A stretch of 64,000 bases of DNA, taken from assembly GCA_024696615.1 (NCBI GenBank), contig JAILGS010000081.1:40200-104199 (forward strand), read 5' to 3'. This DNA is from Lachnospiraceae bacterium (GTDB lineage Bacteria > Bacillota > Clostridia > Lachnospirales > Lachnospiraceae). The translations under genes and the position numbers were made by a program. The notes below the pieces were generated by a model. It saw nothing but the letters and a program-made list of their open reading frames with translations. It was not told where the DNA came from and made no database searches. Shown one piece after another: positions 62,460-64,000 of the stretch (position 1 is its first letter; every line of letters starts with the position of its first letter).

Positions 62460-63755
62460 TTAACTTAACACTTTGGAAAATAGGGGCGCTATATTAGAAT
62501 CCATCCGAACCTTCACATCCACGGATATATCCTTGGTATTTCGCTCATATACCGTTCCCATGGCAAGAGGGTACCGGCCCCGAATGGATGGACGTTCATC
62601 CAAAATCAGTTGTTCTTTGGAACTTTGTTTTCGGAAGGTAATCTCACTCTCCGTAATGGAAATATTCTCAATCGGAGAATACTCCTCTCCCACAAGAATA
62701 ATCGGTGCTTCCGATTCCATATGCATATGATCCACATAGATATGATGAATCTTTCCTGGAATTCGATCCACCGCTTCACGCTTGGTGGCTGTGGCAAAGA
62801 ATGGTTCCCCTTCTCCCCACCAGGTGCACACACCGGTAAAACGCACCGTACTATCGGAGAAATTTCTAGTATTTCCCATGATATGATGCATATAAATATG
62901 ATGGATTTCTCCCCCATCCCTGGACCAAATGCCAACGCCTCGGATACTGTCCCGTATGATACAATCCGAGATTACGATATCATGAATATCCCCATAGGTT
63001 TCCGTACCAATCTTGATGGCACTGCAATTGGAGGATAAAAAGCAACCACTGACGATGATATCCTTGCATTCCCCATATTTGCGATACATGGGAGCCGTAG
63101 TTTTTAAAACAATACTGTCATCCCCCGTAACAATCCGACAACCGCGAATAATCACATTCTGACAGCAATCCGGATCAATTCCATCATTATTGGGACCCCG
63201 TTTATTATTCTCGATCACAATATTTTCAATCCGTACATTGCGGCATCCTGCCATATGTAGGGTCCAGAAAGCAGAGTCATAAAAGGTTACATCTTTCACC
63301 ACCAGATGATCCACATCTTCTAAGAAACTCATTCGTGGTCGAAATCCCTTCACATTCAAAGGGCATTCATGCTCCCCATCCTCCGGATCATCATCAAAAA
63401 ATACATTCCGTCCCTGTCCGTCGATCATTCCAAGGCCTGTAATAGAGATATTGGTCGCATGGCAGGCGTATAAAAAACATCCGCCTTCCCATCCCGTATC
63501 CTCATTGTCATCTTCAAAATCCTTGGAAAAATCAATCACATCCGCTTCCTCTAAGCTGGAGCGCAGCACGGCCCCCTGCTCGAGATGAAGCTCCACATTA
63601 GATTTTAACCAAAGAGAACCGGATAAATAAACTCCCGCAGGAACTAACACCCTGCCACCGGTCTTGGTACATGCATCAATGGCAGACTGAATCGCCTTGG
63701 TGGATTTACTTACTCCATCCGCTATGGCACCATAATCAAGAATATTATAAATCAT
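62460..63755 (-). CDS. GH28-like pectin glycosidase without signal peptide
   Basis: The 431-residue right-handed beta-helix protein has MIYNILDYGAIADGVSKSTKAIQSAIDAC and VLVPAGVYLSGSLWLKSNVELHLEQGAVL, the usual GH28 start. The catalytic region shows GPNNDGIDPDCCQN and TGDDSIVLK, covering the Asp residues of the family. The canonical GHG and RIK motifs are replaced by SSNCSAIKIGTE and RGVGIWSRDGG, so it may be an exo-acting or rhamnogalacturonan-specific variant. No secretion signal is present. ATG 63755 follows GGGGGAAAGG. It lies 23 nt after the methyltransferase stop. Pectin use is shared with the GH105 enzyme. Confidence 0.85.
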   Translation of the reverse strand: MIYNILDYGAIADGVSKSTKAIQSAIDACTKTGGRVLVPAGVYLSGSLWLKSNVELHLEQGAVLRSSLEEADVIDFSKDFEDDNEDTGWEGGCFLYACHATNISITGLGMIDGQGRNVFFDDDPEDGEHECPLNVKGFRPRMSFLEDVDHLVVKDVTFYDSAFWTLHMAGCRNVRIENIVIENNKRGPNNDGIDPDCCQNVIIRGCRIVTGDDSIVLKTTAPMYRKYGECKDIIVSGCFLSSNCSAIKIGTETYGDIHDIVISDCIIRDSIRGVGIWSRDGGEIHHIYMHHIMGNTRNFSDSTVRFTGVCTWWGEGEPFFATATKREAVDRIPGKIHHIYVDHMHMESEAPIILVGEEYSPIENISITESEITFRKQSSKEQLILDERPSIRGRYPLAMGTVYERNTKDISVDVKVRMDSNIAPLFSKVLS

Positions 63756-63778
63756 ACCTTTCCCCCTTTATTCCTGTT

Positions 63779-64000
63779 TTATCCTCTCGAAAGTAACACC
63801 AAAGTCTCACAATTAGCGGTTCTTGGGAACATATCCACAGCACAGGCCTTCACCACCCGATATCCATGGTCCTGAATCACTTCTAAATCCCGCACCAGAC
63901 TGGTTGGTTTGCAGGAAATATATACGATGCGGTCCACTCCATAGGAGAGGATCTTCGGAAGAGCCTTAGGATGAATTCCATCCCTTGGTGGATCCAGGAT
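63779..64000 (-). CDS. RNA m5U methyltransferase, TrmA/RlmD family (5' part outside window)
   Basis: The 73 visible C-terminal residues read LDPPRDGIHPKALPKILSYG ... YISCKPTSLVRDLEVI ... VDMFPRTANCETLVLLSRG. The catalytic Cys is in ISCKPTS and the proton-abstracting Glu in ANCETL. The family methylates uracil in 23S rRNA (positions 747/1939 in E. coli) or tRNA; the target cannot be told from the fragment. The start lies beyond 64000. Confidence 0.93.
   Translation of the reverse strand: MLDPPRDGIHPKALPKILSYGVDRIVYISCKPTSLVRDLEVIQDHGYRVVKACAVDMFPRTANCETLVLLSRG

Overview
The window is low-GC Firmicutes DNA, most likely from a motile, anaerobic, pectin-using member of the Lachnospiraceae. The supporting signs are strong Shine-Dalgarno sites, class III (oxygen-sensitive) ribonucleotide reductase, a T-box leader on pheST, two chemotaxis receptors, two pectin-type glycosidases, and a ThrRS form I associate with Clostridia. 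The genus cannot be fixed from the sequence. Almost every gene lies on the minus strand; only a yggS homologue and an mgtC homologue are on the plus strand. There are no rRNA or tRNA genes, CRISPR arrays, prophage genes or intact insertion sequences. This is core-genome DNA with interesting regulatory and protein-architecture details.

Layout, left to right. 1-4.2 kb: a relA/spoT gene cut by the window edge, then an ECF sigma factor paired with a membrane-anchored beta-propeller protein. 4.2-7.2 kb: an OmpR-type two-component system led by a UBA/DUF4342 membrane protein, behind a promoter carrying four helically phased TTAA repeats. 7.2-12.7 kb: a Cache chemoreceptor, phosphoglucomutase and a sodium/solute symporter. 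12.7-15.3 kb: a polar amino-acid ABC transporter whose binding protein appears circularly permuted. 15.4-19.6 kb: a DUF1858 protein, a MATE exporter, yggS, an unknown gene with a SigD-like promoter, and mgtC. 19.6-23.1 kb: metNIQ with a LysR-type dyad, and azlCD. 23.2-31.3 kb: an ABC-2 exporter, an orphan carbamate kinase, a membrane glycerophosphodiesterase, a HAD phosphatase and NADP-isocitrate dehydrogenase.

31.4-36.8 kb is one likely operon: SpoIID/LytB-like protein, queA, asnB and a YczE-family protein. 36.9-41.6 kb holds pheST under a T-box and a small alarmone synthetase. 41.8-46.6 kb holds a MacB-like export module (DUF4349 lipoprotein, ATPase, secreted CARDB-like protein, FtsX permease). 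46.7-51.9 kb holds an AEC transporter, a CNNM/CorC protein, murF and ddl. 52-56.3 kb holds a GH105 unsaturated glucuronyl hydrolase behind a cre-like site, thrS (without a TGS domain, with a structured non-T-box leader) and degV. 56.6-60.5 kb holds nrdD, dut, nrdG and dtd, with candidate NrdR boxes. 60.6-64 kb holds a second chemoreceptor, a GH28-like cytoplasmic glycosidase and the 3' end of an RNA m5U methyltransferase gene.

The most unusual items are the permuted binding protein; the thrS leader RNA, which folds on paper into nested helices but has no T-box signature; the hairpin leader of nrdD; the ECF sigma/beta-propeller pair; and several operon junctions where a terminator-like hairpin lies so close to the next start codon that downstream expression must rely on read-through. 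Coordinates were read by eye; no alignment, folding or database search was run.
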